Shown here: piece by piece, positions 47,496 through 57,430 of the stretch
Numbering within the stretch: position 1 is the stretch's first letter
How the letters are laid out: every line of letters begins with the position of its first letter
Assembly (NCBI GenBank): GCA_038380795.1
Contig: CM076261.1
Coordinates: 93,704,418 to 93,768,417, forward strand
Reading direction: 5' to 3'
From: Pyrocephalus nanus
Lineage: Eukaryota > Chordata > Aves > Passeriformes > Tyrannidae
DNA length: 64,000 nt
Program-made: the position numbers and the translations under genes
The notes under the pieces: model-generated
Database searches by the model: none
Told to the model about the DNA's origin: nothing
Seen by the model: only the letters and a program-made list of their open reading frames with translations

Positions 47496-49808
47496 AATTT
47501 AAGTTGTTGAAGGTGTTTAACCAGAGTAAGATTCTGCTTATTCTTTTGAATGCTGTAAAGATTATCACTGTCATTTAGAAGGAGAAAGGAATTTGTCCCA
47601 GTTTGGCAGCATAATTTTGCAAAGCCAGGCTGGAGTCTCCTACGTCCTGGAGACTTGAAGGCAGCAAAATGAATTGTTTTGTTTTTCTAATTGGTCATTG
47701 CTGTGCTAAACTTTCAGCTTAGTGGCTGCCCACTCCTCTGGGCTACAGCACAGGGATGAAACAGGAGACAACCCAGAGAGGAAAAAACTGAATGGACCTG
47801 GAGTAGAGGATTATTATTTGCTATTTATTCAGCACCCTGCATCAAATGGCATTTCTTATCAAGTATCAGAGCAATAAGTAGCTCCTACTCCAAGCTATTG
47901 TAGCCTAATGCAAAATTATGCTCATATGTTTATTTTGTTGTTGTTGTCTTGGCTGTTGTGTGACAGATGCCATTTCCAGAGCATCCTCTGGTATCTGATT
48001 CAGTGTGTGCTGTTGGCCAGTGGGATTTGCACGAGGGGGCTGAGAACTCTGGGCCAGGAACCTGCTGTGAACACGTAGGGAAAGTCTGCAAGGACTCACC
48101 AGAGTCCTCTGGGTCTGGGAGCATAGACAGACACAGGAGCAACGATTAGAAGGGGGACTAATAACAAAACCAGCTTCATTTTCTCTGTGCAGTGTCCCAG
48201 GTTCTCAAGTGACCTCTGCAGGTGAGGTTTGCAAAATCAACAGACAGTCCAGTGATGTTTTTTTGTTTTGGTTTGGGTTTTTTTGACATGCTTTACTGTG
48301 TGCTATAAATCTGACACATATGCACATGTAGATGCATTTGTGTGCTACAAATGTCCATGTGCTACCTGCTCACACCAAGAGTTATTGATGTTTATCCACC
48401 TGGGCATCGTTTGGGCAGGACTGTGTAATGGAGAGGATCAAACCTTGGACTGCATTTTTATTCCCAGGGCAGTAGGATTGTCCCATCATGTAACCAAAAA
48501 CTTGTGACATTTGTGGAAGGGCCCTAGAACCTTACAGAAATACACCTGAGATGGCCCCAAAGGCCAGAACTTCAGCCACATGACGAGATACCAGTGACTC
48601 ATCAACCACTTGGTGACACAGAACCAGTCTGAGCCACGGTCATGGTACCAGGATGTTACTTTCCCTCTCAGGTTTGTGCCTGTTACTGTTTTGGCACTCA
48701 TTTTGGGGAAATAACCCCTCCTCCACACTTGAGAAGCATTTTTTTTAGGCTTCAAAATTCTTCACTCTTATGAAACTCAAAAAACTTGACACTAGGAGCT
48801 CGTCAGCACATTACAAGTCTTTTGTCTCCTGATAAACCCTGATTTCTCATCCTTCCCTTGTCTCCATCTCTACCCATTTGTATTTTATAAACTACTCTGT
48901 CTATCAGATCTCCAGGACTGTTAACTTTCTTTTTATTTGATGTTTGCACAGCATCTTCCACAAAGACTTTGTCCCAAGGTTGGGATTCTGAGTAAGTGCA
49001 GATAATTTCTCTTGTTTATTTTACCTGCAATATAAGGGATAAAGAAAGGATTTGCCTCAAGGCATTTATTGGCAGTGAACTTTTCTTGTGATACAGTTTC
49101 TCACTGCTTCTCCACAGACATTTATTGGTAAACTCCAGAAGCTGCAGATAAATGAATTAGCATTACAATGGAGTTGCTGTTTCCAGTTCTGGCCTTGCAA
49201 GCAGAGAGAGAAGCTGTGCTTATTTCCAGATGTGTTGATTTTCCATTGGAGATAACTCTCCTCTTCAAGGACTGTCAGTGAAATAATTTCCCAAATTCAC
49301 CATTGTATGGGAAAAATACAATTGGTTGTTTTTTTTGACATCAAATAATACAGTTTTGGGTAAAGTGCTAAACATTGTTTTCAAGTTATTTTGTACTATT
49401 TCAGGCACTTAAAAGCACGTATTTTCCCTTTTCTTGCGCATTTAGGTATGGGATTCTTCTCCTATGCATCTCCTGTGATATACCCCCCTAAAAAGGGCTC
49501 TTATCAGCCTTCCACAAGAAGTAGGTCTCCAAATAGCTGGAGCTGAGTGGAAAGTTCTCTCACTCCCCTTATACCACAGTCAGACAACTCCTGCTGTGAG
49601 GCATCAGCTCTGCTCAGCTCTCTACCCAAAACTCATTTTTATCTGGATATTTCCAGACAGGTTTATCTCTTTTTAGAGCTTTCTGCTGAGCTATCCAAGG
49701 TGGAACCTGAGCCTGCCTAAAATTCTGCCTTGGGATATTCCTGCCTTCCGTCTGTAAGTCTGGGGAGGAAGAGAGCACGAGAGAAAGATTTTGCCCCTGA
49801 GACTTACG
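47496..49808. other. Non-coding stretch
   Basis: No gene. T/G-rich low complexity at 48257-48284. Nothing else recognised. Confidence 0.5.
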
Positions 49809-49985
49809 GAGTCACAGAATCATTTAGGATGGAAAAGCCCCCTAAGATCAAGTCTAACCATTAACCCAGCACTGCCAAATCCACCACTAAACCACGTCCC
49901 TAAGTACTACCCATAAACATCTTTTAAAGCCCTCCAGGGGTTGGGATTCTATCACTGCCTTTAGGCAGATCTTCAATCAATCTCC
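49809..49985 (-). mobile_element. CR1 (Y-like) 3' fragment
   Basis: GAGTCACAGAATCATTTAGG, ATTAACCCAGCACTGCCAAA, CCACCACTAAACCACGTCCC and AAAGCCCTCCAGGGGTTGGG. Typical of the subfamily with AACCCAGCACTGCCA near the 3' end. Confidence 0.88.
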
Positions 49986-51609
49986 TTATTTCCCCCTTCA
50001 TTTTGCTGCTTTTCCTTGCTGAGTAAATTGAGCTGAAGATTGTCTGATCAGAGCAGCCTCAGGAGCACTAAGCCCACTCTGCTCATGGCAGAAAGATTCC
50101 AATTTCCACAACCAATCTTCCAGCATAAGGGTCCAGACCTTAAGAAACTGTGGCTCTGGCAATGAAAATATTAGAATTCTGAAGGTATTTTTACCCGTAG
50201 CAATTTTTGATTGTTTTTTTTTATACTTCTTGGGTTGATTTTATTATTTTTTGTCTTTTTTCCCCCAAACAAATTGGAAGAATCTTAAAGATGAAAGTCT
50301 TGTGCAGTGGAGAAATTGTAGTCAATTTTGTGAGAAACAGGATAAGATCACAAAAAAGGTAAATCAGAGGATGAGGTTTCAGTATTGTTTTACTTTTCAG
50401 ACACAGAGCATCAGAACAGACTTTTGGTCTTGATTTCCTTTCCTTTACCAGATGTTTCTTGTGGGTGAGATGCCTGCTTAGGTGAGTGACTTCAGGTACC
50501 AACTTGGTTCTGATTAAAGTTCAAGGTAAAAAAACCCTGCAGCTTTTCGGCGCTGTGCATCAGGCAAATTCAGAGTCAGCAGTAAAAGAGAGATGTTCAG
50601 AAGCTGGAAAAAGATGCTGCACACCTAATTGCAACATTAACCAGTGAAATATTAGCTAATTTATTGGGGTTTTTTCTTCTTTTAAAATAAAAAAAAAAAA
50701 AAAAGGAAAAGAAAGTTCATTATGCTCTGAAATCCTGCTTAAATATTCATCATGTTGTTAATGAACCACATTCATTTTTAAAATGTTCAACCTGAGACGC
50801 TGTCTAACATGATTTGATAATAATATAATTTCTGGATAAGCGTAAAAGGGACAAGAACAGTAAAAATAATTGTATCTCTAAACACCCCAACCAGTTTTCT
50901 CCTGACTAATGAGCAGCTGTTTTTCATTAGCAGCATCATTTTATCTCCAGCCTCTCAACCTGCACAGCTGGGCACATTAGAAATAGCTCAGTGTGCTGTG
51001 GAACTTATGTTTCCTAAACTGCAGAAACAAATGAGAATGAGGGATTGGAGCTTTTTTTTAAAAAAAGAAATAAAAAATGGTTTAGAGCTGATTTCTCTCA
51101 CACTCTCTATTATTCACCATGGTGTAATATCTGGAGGCTTGATGTGGGAATGGGATATCACTACTCTGTCTGCTGCAGAAATAAGGAATATAGTTTGTAG
51201 TTTGTACTACAAAGAGCAGACACTGAGGCACGGGGAGCTGAAACCTTTTGCTCAAGGTTATGCAGCAAGGAAGGAACAACAGCTAAAGCAGAAATTGTTG
51301 CTTCTCCCTCTCCCAGAGCTGCAACCTCTCCACCCCTCTGCATCAAGCAGGAATCCAGCTGAAAGGAGAGCAATGGGAGAGTTGGGATTTTGAACGGTGT
51401 AAAATAAAAGAAATCTGGATCTGAAATATTACTTTGTCATCTTGCAGCTTTCCAGGGAGTTACAACTTCAGTCCAATAGATACCGACTAACTAAGATTTT
51501 TGAATAGTTCAGAGAGTCTTAGAAAACACAGAAATGAAGCCTAAGACAAATTTAAGATGAAAATAATAATCATTTAAAAAAAAAAAAAAAAAAAAAAAGA
51601 AGTTGGGAG
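49986..51609. other. Non-coding stretch
   Basis: No gene supported. A-rich runs at 50688-50704 and 51576-51598. Motif group CTAATG, CAGCTG and CATTAG at 50906-50930 (see findings). A 131-codon plus frame (50998-51393) starts in it but has no recognised domain. Confidence 0.5.
51576..51598. repeat. Poly(A) run, 23 bases
   Basis: A23 just upstream of two minus-strand CR1 copies; not a tail of either, since CR1 does not carry poly(A). Confidence 0.9.
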
Positions 51610-51735
51610 ATCATAGAATTATTAAGATTGGAAAAGATTTCCAGGATCGTCAAGTCCAAACTTTGACCAAATAACACCATGCCCACCAAACCACATAGCA
51701 AAGTGCCACATCCACTTGTTTTTTGAACGCTCACA
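51610..51735 (-). mobile_element. CR1 (Y-like) 3' fragment
   Basis: TCATAGAATTATTAAGATTG, AAAAGATTTCCAGGATCGTC, AAATAACACCATGCCCACCA and TTTTTTGAACGCTCACAGG. A different subfamily from the copy that begins 50 bases further on. Confidence 0.88.
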
Positions 51736-51785
51736 GGAAGTTCCTGCATCACTGTTATTTATTTCATTTATATTGTGTTTATTTA

Positions 51786-52045
51786 GAATCACAGAATGGT
51801 TTGGGTTGGACAGGAACTTCAAGATCATCTCATTCCAATCCCCACTGCCATGGGCAGGGATACCTTCCACTATCTCAGGTTGCTCCAAGCTCTCTCCAAC
51901 CTGGCCTTGAACACTTCCAGGGATGGGGCAGCCACAACTTCTCTGGGCAACCTGTTCCAGGGCCTCCCCAATCTCAAAATAAACAATTTCTTCCTGATAT
52001 CCAATCTAAATGCACTCTCCTTCAGTTTGAAACCTTATTGCTCCT
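51786..52045 (-). mobile_element. CR1 LINE 3' copy
   Basis: AGAATCACAGAATGGTTTGG, CACTGCCATGGGCAGGGATA, TTCCAGGGATGGGGCAGCCA, GGGCAACCTGTTCCAGGGCC and TCTTCCTGATATCCAATCT. Well conserved. Broken off near TTGAAACCTTATTGCTCC. Confidence 0.94.
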
Positions 52046-53532
52046 TCTCTTCCCTCAGCCACAGTCATGGTTCAGGTTATTCCAGAGGAGTCCACAATCC
52101 AGGTGCTACTCATGGGCAGACTGATCTGAAAGACAAACTGTCTTGTTCAAAGGCCTCCTTGTCTTCCTTGCTTCCTTCGGTTCAAGTCAGCTCAAACCTC
52201 CCCATTATTTCACAATTGTCCACAAACTGTTAAAACTGGTTGAAATTTAGATTAAATTGGAAGGAACCTCTGGGTATCCCTGGTCATATTTGAAATAGGA
52301 TTTCGAGTGTGGAGTAGGATGTAGGCAGGGGGGATGTCTTCCCTGTCTCTCATACAGAATAAGGTACTCCTGCAGTGCCAAAGAAAGGCAATATTCTGCA
52401 ACATTTTGGTCCAGAATGAATACACCAGACAACCTCTCTATTAAAAAAATAAGAATAATCTCTTCTTAGCAGCCCCTAGAGCTGGCTGCTTGTTTAGTGC
52501 AGCTCAGTGTACAAAGTTAAGGGCTCATTATTTACTTAAGCATCACTTGCTATTCTTACCTTTAAAGATAAATGCAATTACAGGAAACTTTGAAATAGGT
52601 TTCACTCAAAAGTATAATGTACTTGTCTCCCTGTACACTCCCTGCTGTAGGAAAGCAATCAAAATCCTATTACAGTGAGTTAACTACCCCCTGCCAGCTT
52701 TGTTGACCTTGTTTGTTTAGAAGTTAAAAGGCAGGTCATGGCAGAGCTGAACTGGTAGCACAGAGAGACAGAACAGAGGTGCTCTGCTTGTTTACAGAGC
52801 ATCAGACCGATTACACCCCACTTAGGCACTGATTTTGGGTGGGAGCAGTGTTAGAAATTGGGAATGAAACGCTGAAATCTTGTATTTCTGTGCACTTTGA
52901 AAGAACAGAATGATTTTGGTTTGTTTTCCTGCTTTTCCAAAGGACTCAGGAAGCTGGATTTGTGCTGGGCTTTATTAGCACCCACCAGCATATTTATTGA
53001 TCTATTTATACGCACTCCGCTGCTGGATGGCAGCAGCTGAAGCAGCTACCACACATCAGAGAAAGGCACAGAGCTCTGTGAAACACTGACACCCACAAAG
53101 TCACAACCTCACTGTCTTGGGAATGGGCAACTGATGGAAAAAAAAGGAGAAAAGATTTAAGGAGGTAATTTACTGTAGCAAAGCAGAATAGTGAAGAGCA
53201 TCAATAAATTACCATGAAGTAAGAAATTATCCGCTGTATTGTGTGGGAAAGAAAGAAGAGGAAGTTGCACTGATTTACAGAAAAGAATCCACAGTGTCTC
53301 TGGAATGAAAATCCAAATGCCATGGGGGACTGGGTAGTATTTTCAGGTAGAATGGTGTTAATTATGCCCAGTACTAGTTAACCCTTTGGTCAGCTCATGC
53401 CATTTCCCTTTGGGAATGGCACATGGACCTATATGAAAGATAATCATCACCTCTCAGGGCTTGAGCTGACCCCTGGCTCTCCTGCACTCCTGGTTTCAGC
53501 ACTTGCTCCCCCTGATTCAGCATCCTGAAAAG
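52046..53532. other. Non-coding stretch
   Basis: About 1.5 kb, nothing recognised. Confidence 0.5.
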
Positions 53533-53690
53533 AGTAGCTGCCCCATCCCTGGAAGTGTTCAAGGCCAGGCTGGATGGAGCTTTGAGCAACCTGGTCTAGT
53601 GAAGGTGTCCCTGCACTGATAGGAGGGTCGCAGCTAAATGGGCTTTAAGGTCCCTTCCAACCCAAACCATTCTATGATTCTCTGATTCTC
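53533..53690 (+). mobile_element. CR1 LINE 3' end fragment
   Basis: AGTAGCTGCCCCATCCCTGG, GTGTTCAAGGCCAGGCTGGA, ACCTGGTCTAGTGAAGGTGT and the tail CCATTCTATGATTCTCTGAT followed by TCTC. About 160 bases. Confidence 0.93.
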
Positions 53691-54108
53691 TCAATATTCA
53701 AATAAGTCAGGGTTGTTTCCATGGAAGTGGTGTGAAGGAAAGATGACTAAAGATCTCTTTTTTGGTGTAGACCAGAACTATTCTTCGTGGATACTTCACA
53801 GAAACCTTCCTGGTCCATCTCTGGCTAAAACCCACCAATCCCTAAAGGAGATTAACTCTTCTGAAGTGACACGGGTTAAAGCAGTGAGGCGAACCAACTC
53901 ACCCAATTCCACACTTTCTCCTCCCTTTTTTAAATTTCCCATTTCTTTTACCATAAAGCAACTGCAGAGTTTTATGGAGCAGACCTAAATCAGCCATAAT
54001 TCCATCCTGCACTGCTTCAAACAGCTTTTTGCCCCTTCCCTCTCTCTGGTCACATTCATGCTATTAAGTGTGAAATTCAAGATGTGATCTGGATTCCGGT
54101 TCCCTTTT
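53691..54108. other. Short non-coding stretch
   Basis: About 420 bases. A 91-codon open frame covers much of it without any recognisable feature. Confidence 0.45.
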
Positions 54109-54238
54109 TCATAGAGTCATAGAATCATTAGTTGTAAAAGACCTTTAAGATGACCAAGTTCAACCATCAACTCAGCAGCACCACCATGTTCACCATCAAA
54201 CCATGTCCTCAGCTGCCAAATCCACACCTCTTTGGAAC
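54109..54238 (-). mobile_element. CR1 (Y-like) 3' fragment
   Basis: TCATAGAGTCATAGAATCAT, AAAAGACCTTTAAGATGACC, AACTCAGCAGCACCACCATG and ACCATGTCCTCAGCTGCC. About 130 bases. Confidence 0.87.
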
Positions 54239-55032
54239 AGTTTTGGTGCAATGGTTACAGCAAAAGTGCAATGAGGGGCATTTCATGCTGGTTTAAAGTC
54301 ATTGTGCAAAACAGTTCACCAGAATTTCACCCTGCATTGCTTTGTAAAATGAACCTGGGATGACCCAGTTGAGTGTAAATATCTGTATTATAGACATGTG
54401 AGGTGACATGACAGTTTAACAAGGCAGCTTTTCCCACCCAAGATGTCCTCTCCTGACACCTGCTTCTCTCCAGACTACCTGGGTCAGAGGCAGCTTGGGG
54501 GCATTTGCCACCTCAGAAGAGTTGTCAGTTGGCCAAGTCAAGAGGGAATGTGCTCCAGGATGACAGGCACCATTTGGAGAAAGCAAAACTCTCCTACAGG
54601 AGAGGAATATGGCTCATTCCTGAAGACAGAGGGAGGGAAATGAAGCAATACACCACAGAATTAAATCTTTCTGGAATAGCAGTTTCTCCTAAAAATCTCA
54701 AATTATATTTTCCAACTGAGACTCTGAATACTCCTCTTTATAACTCCCACGCTCGTTTTTAGTTTTAGATGAATAAAAATTTCAGTACAGGAAAAAACTC
54801 AATGATTAAAAATTACAAATGTACTGAATATGCAGCACTTTGATGCAAACATCTTTGTGGTAAAAGGCCAGGTGTTACATTAAACAGTGTTTTAATCTGA
54901 TCCCTATGGAAATATTCCCTCTAGAAATGTGGAAAATCTTTCATTTTAAAGGAGTTTGTGAATTCTGGGGCATTATACAGTAGCAAAAATGCTAATAAAG
55001 CTTTGGGTAAGGCTGTGGATTTTCCTCCTGCT
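54239..55032. other. Non-coding stretch next to the RTE insertion
   Basis: About 800 bases of AT-rich flank; nothing else recognised. Confidence 0.5.
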
Positions 55033-55046
55033 TGAGTTTATATGGA
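55033..55046. repeat. Left target-site duplication of the RTE copy
   Basis: TGAGTTTATATGGA, identical over 14 bases to 56132-56145. Direct repeats at both borders show that the enclosed 1,085 bases entered as one insertion. Confidence 0.92.
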
Positions 55047-55352
55047 CTGATTTGAGCGCTGTTTCACCAGTGGTGATATGGGGTGCAGGCTGATATAAAA
55101 CTTCTGTCTTCTTGAAGCTGACTTCCAGACCGAAAAGCTCAGCAGCCTCTGCAAAGCAAGATGTCAAATGCTGCAGAGCTACTTCTGTGTGGGGGATGAG
55201 GGCAGCATCATCAGCATAAAGCAGCTCACGGACAAGATGATTTAAGGTCTCAGTGTGGTCCTTCAGTCGCCTTAGGTTGAATAGGCTCCGATCGGTACGA
55301 TATCGAATGTAGAACCGTTTTCATCATCGAGGTCTGCCGTGGCCCTTTGGAG
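55047..55352 (-). pseudogene. Inverted RTE reverse transcriptase segment
   Basis: Minus-strand reading starts at LQRATADLDDENG next to the junction at about 55352. After a one-base frame break near 55320 it continues with FYIRYRTDRSLFNLRRL, LLYADDAALIPHTE and FGLEVSFKKTEVLYQPAP, and stops at the insertion border. The YADD box (55207-55218) is RT motif C, with the two catalytic aspartates that bind metal ions. The remainder of the polymerase is absent. The open frame seen on this strand from 55454 to 55272 fuses antisense of the other part with this segment and is not a gene. Confidence 0.87.
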
Positions 55353-56084
55353 CATCATCTCCTCGGATGGTAAGATTGATGCTGAAATAGACAACAGGTT
55401 AGCAAAGGCATACAGAGCTTTTGGTAAACTCTGTAAAAGACTGTGGCAAAACAAACACCTGAAGAAAAGTACAAAGATCAGTGTCTACAGAGCCACTGTA
55501 CTGTCTACTCTTTTATATGGATCTGAATCCTGGGTCATTTACCGCCACCGCTTGTGTCTCTTAGAACATTTCCATCAGCGCTGTCTCCGTACAATCCTAA
55601 ACATCCACTGGAAGGATTATGTGACCAACACATCTGTCCTTGAACAGGCAGCAGTCACGAGCATTGAGGCCATGCTGTTGAGAACACACCTGTGCTGGGC
55701 AGGGCACGTCTCCAGGATGCAGGACCACCGCCCCCTTAAGATCGTGCTTTATGGGGAACTTGCTACTGATTGTTGCAAGAGAGGAGCCCCAAAGAGGAGA
55801 TACAAGGACTCCCTGAAACAATCCCTCATCCTTGGCCATACTGATCACCACCACTGGTCTACCCTGGCCTCCAATCCGGAGGCCTGGAGACACACCATCT
55901 ATAACACTGCTGCTGCTTTTGAGAACAATGCAGGATCACTCTCGAGGAAAAAAGACAACGCAGAAAGAATCGCGTCTCGTCGATATCACCTGGGGAGTCT
56001 TTCTGCTGTGCCTTCTGCAACCGAACTTGTCTATCTCGCATTGGCCTTTTTAGCCATCAGCGTGCTTGTAGCAAGCGTGGGTAG
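55353..56084 (+). pseudogene. RTE C-terminal region with displaced zinc finger
   Basis: An open frame (first ATG at 55339) begins in antisense sequence and then, from about residue 6, reads as the post-RT region of RTE proteins: SSDGKIDAEIDNRLAKAYRA, KKSTKISVYRATVL, STLLYGSESWVIYR, CLRTILNIHW, AVTSIEAMLLRTHL, CWAGHVSRM and RGAPKRRYKD. Near 55920-55940 an indel shifts the family frame: the expected EEKRQRRKNR and the C2HC finger (Cys 56007 and 56016, His 56055, Cys 56067; spacing C-x2-C-x12-H-x3-C) lie in another frame that ends at TAG 56082-56084. The longer open frame runs on into host DNA to 56202. Few other lesions are visible, so the copy looks younger than the CR1 relics around it. Confidence 0.87.
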
Positions 56085-56098
56085 AGCCCTTCCCAAAT

Positions 56099-56112
56099 CT
56101 TCGTTGGCGAAG
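56099..56112 (+). other. 3' UTR hairpin of the RTE copy
   Basis: CTTCG-TTGG-CGAAG, a perfect 5-bp stem with a 4-base loop, 14 bases after the ORF stop and shortly before the end of the element, which finishes in a GATGATGAC trinucleotide-type tail. Confidence 0.75.
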
Positions 56113-56131
56113 CCCAGCCACGATGATGACA

Positions 56132-56145
56132 TGAGTTTATATGGA
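56132..56145. repeat. Right target-site duplication of the RTE copy
   Basis: Second copy of TGAGTTTATATGGA directly after the element's GATGATGACA end. Confidence 0.92.
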
Positions 56146-57088
56146 AACCAGTTTTCTTCTGACCTTTCAGAACTCCTTACAACAGCTGAGTACAAGACTT
56201 GAAACTTCAACGTTGGTAGGTCTTGTCCAATAATATTTAATTGGAGGTGATGACTGCTCAGTTTTGGCTGGAAATATTGATCATATATGAGGGCTGAAAT
56301 TGCCAATTAATCTGTTCATTATAAGAGATAATTCTGTCCTTTTGCTTTTACCACATTTGTATTTTATAGCTATACCTACCAGAAGAATGATTGCTTTAAG
56401 CAACAGTACGAATGCTCCATAAAAGATCTTTCTGAATGGATGATATTAAAAAGCAGACTTATTTATGATCACTCCTTATGAAATGTTGGCTGCACAACTT
56501 GCTTAGCTTCACAGAAATTCAATTGTCTTGGGGGAAAGATTGCATTTTAAAAGTATTTTTAAAAGGTGTTCAGAATTGGAGGAGGTTTTCCTTTCAGAGT
56601 TTCAGGGAAAATTCTTCAGAAGGGTGTGTGATGAAGCCTGCTCATCAATAGCCTGTCCCAGAAGTGACATGGGGCAGAGCATGCAGACATGACAAGCATC
56701 TGAGGACTCAGTCCACTCTAAAAGTCTCTGATGTTAGGGGAAAATTGTCTAAAAATCATCAAGGAATAACTGTGCAGTTTTCAGGGAGCCTGACTTGAGA
56801 CCTGTCACTTGGAGTAAAGTAAATGATTTTCCATCAGCTTTTACATGAGATGGGATTCACTCAGGAAGAATGTGACATTAGCTGGGAGGTGGCAGGGTGG
56901 GATAGAAGTAGAACAAGGTTTCAAACTCCCAGTCAACATTTTTAATGGTGGGTTAATTTCTCACACCTCTGCTCCTCTCAGTCACTGGCTGTGCAGTCAC
57001 AGCCCCGGGCAGAGGGAGGAAGATCTGTCTTAAATTAAAGCCCTCCCACTATGGGATAAATTAGTTCCTGTTAGCTCACAGTTACCTT
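56146..57088. other. Non-coding stretch
   Basis: About 940 bases of AT-rich flank; no gene recognised. Confidence 0.5.
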
Positions 57089-57430
57089 TGAATCACAGAA
57101 TCATTAAGATTGGAAAAGACCTCTACGATCATCCAGTCCAGCCATCAGTCCAGAACTGCCAAACCCACCACTGAACCATGTCCCCAAGTGCCACTTTTAC
57201 ATGTCTTTTAAATCCCTCCAGGGATGGTGAATCCACCACTGCCTTGAGCAGCCTGTTCCAATGCCTGACCATCCTCTCAGTGACGAAATTTTTCCTGGTA
57301 TCCAATCTAAACTTCCCCTGGTGCAACCTGAGACTATTTCCTCTTGTCCTCTCACTTGCTATCTGAAAGAAGAGACCGATCCCCACCTGGCTGCAACCTC
57401 CTTTCAAGTAGTTGTAGAGTACAGTAAGGT
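57089..57430 (-). mobile_element. CR1 (Y-like) ORF2 end and 3' UTR
   Basis: Minus orientation. The frame reads NYLKGGCSQVGIGLFFQIAS, ERTRGNSLRLHQGKFRLDTR, KNFVTERMVRHWNRL and SPSLEGFKRHVKVALGDMVQW toward the tail (AATCACAGAATCATTAAG on the plus strand). The usual stop after DMVQW is lost, so the frame runs on to 57129. The upstream part of the 159-codon open frame (57431-57608) is host sequence. Confidence 0.93.

Larger units (their letters stand above)
55047..56131 (+). mobile_element. RTE-clade non-LTR retrotransposon, 5'-inverted copy
   Basis: A single insertion of 1,085 bases flanked by perfect 14-bp duplications. The 3' part (about 55353-56131) is sense on the plus strand and codes for the C-terminal region of an RTE-type endonuclease/reverse transcriptase. 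The 5' part (55047 to about 55352) holds the preceding reverse transcriptase segment on the minus strand. In an intact element the two parts would be adjacent: the inverted part ends at ETALKSV and the sense part begins at IISSDGKID. This arrangement is known from LINE insertions made by twin priming. The rest of the element (endonuclease, start of the RT) is missing, so the copy is dead. RTE elements are uncommon in birds, with AviRTE the known example; assignment to AviRTE itself is likely but not proven here. Confidence 0.88.

Noticed and set aside
50998..51393. 131-codon plus-strand frame
   Set aside because: No recognisable domain, begins next to an A-rich run, and the opposite strand is also open over much of it.
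55597..55893. 98-codon minus-strand frame inside the RTE copy
   Set aside because: Shadow of the sense coding region of the element.
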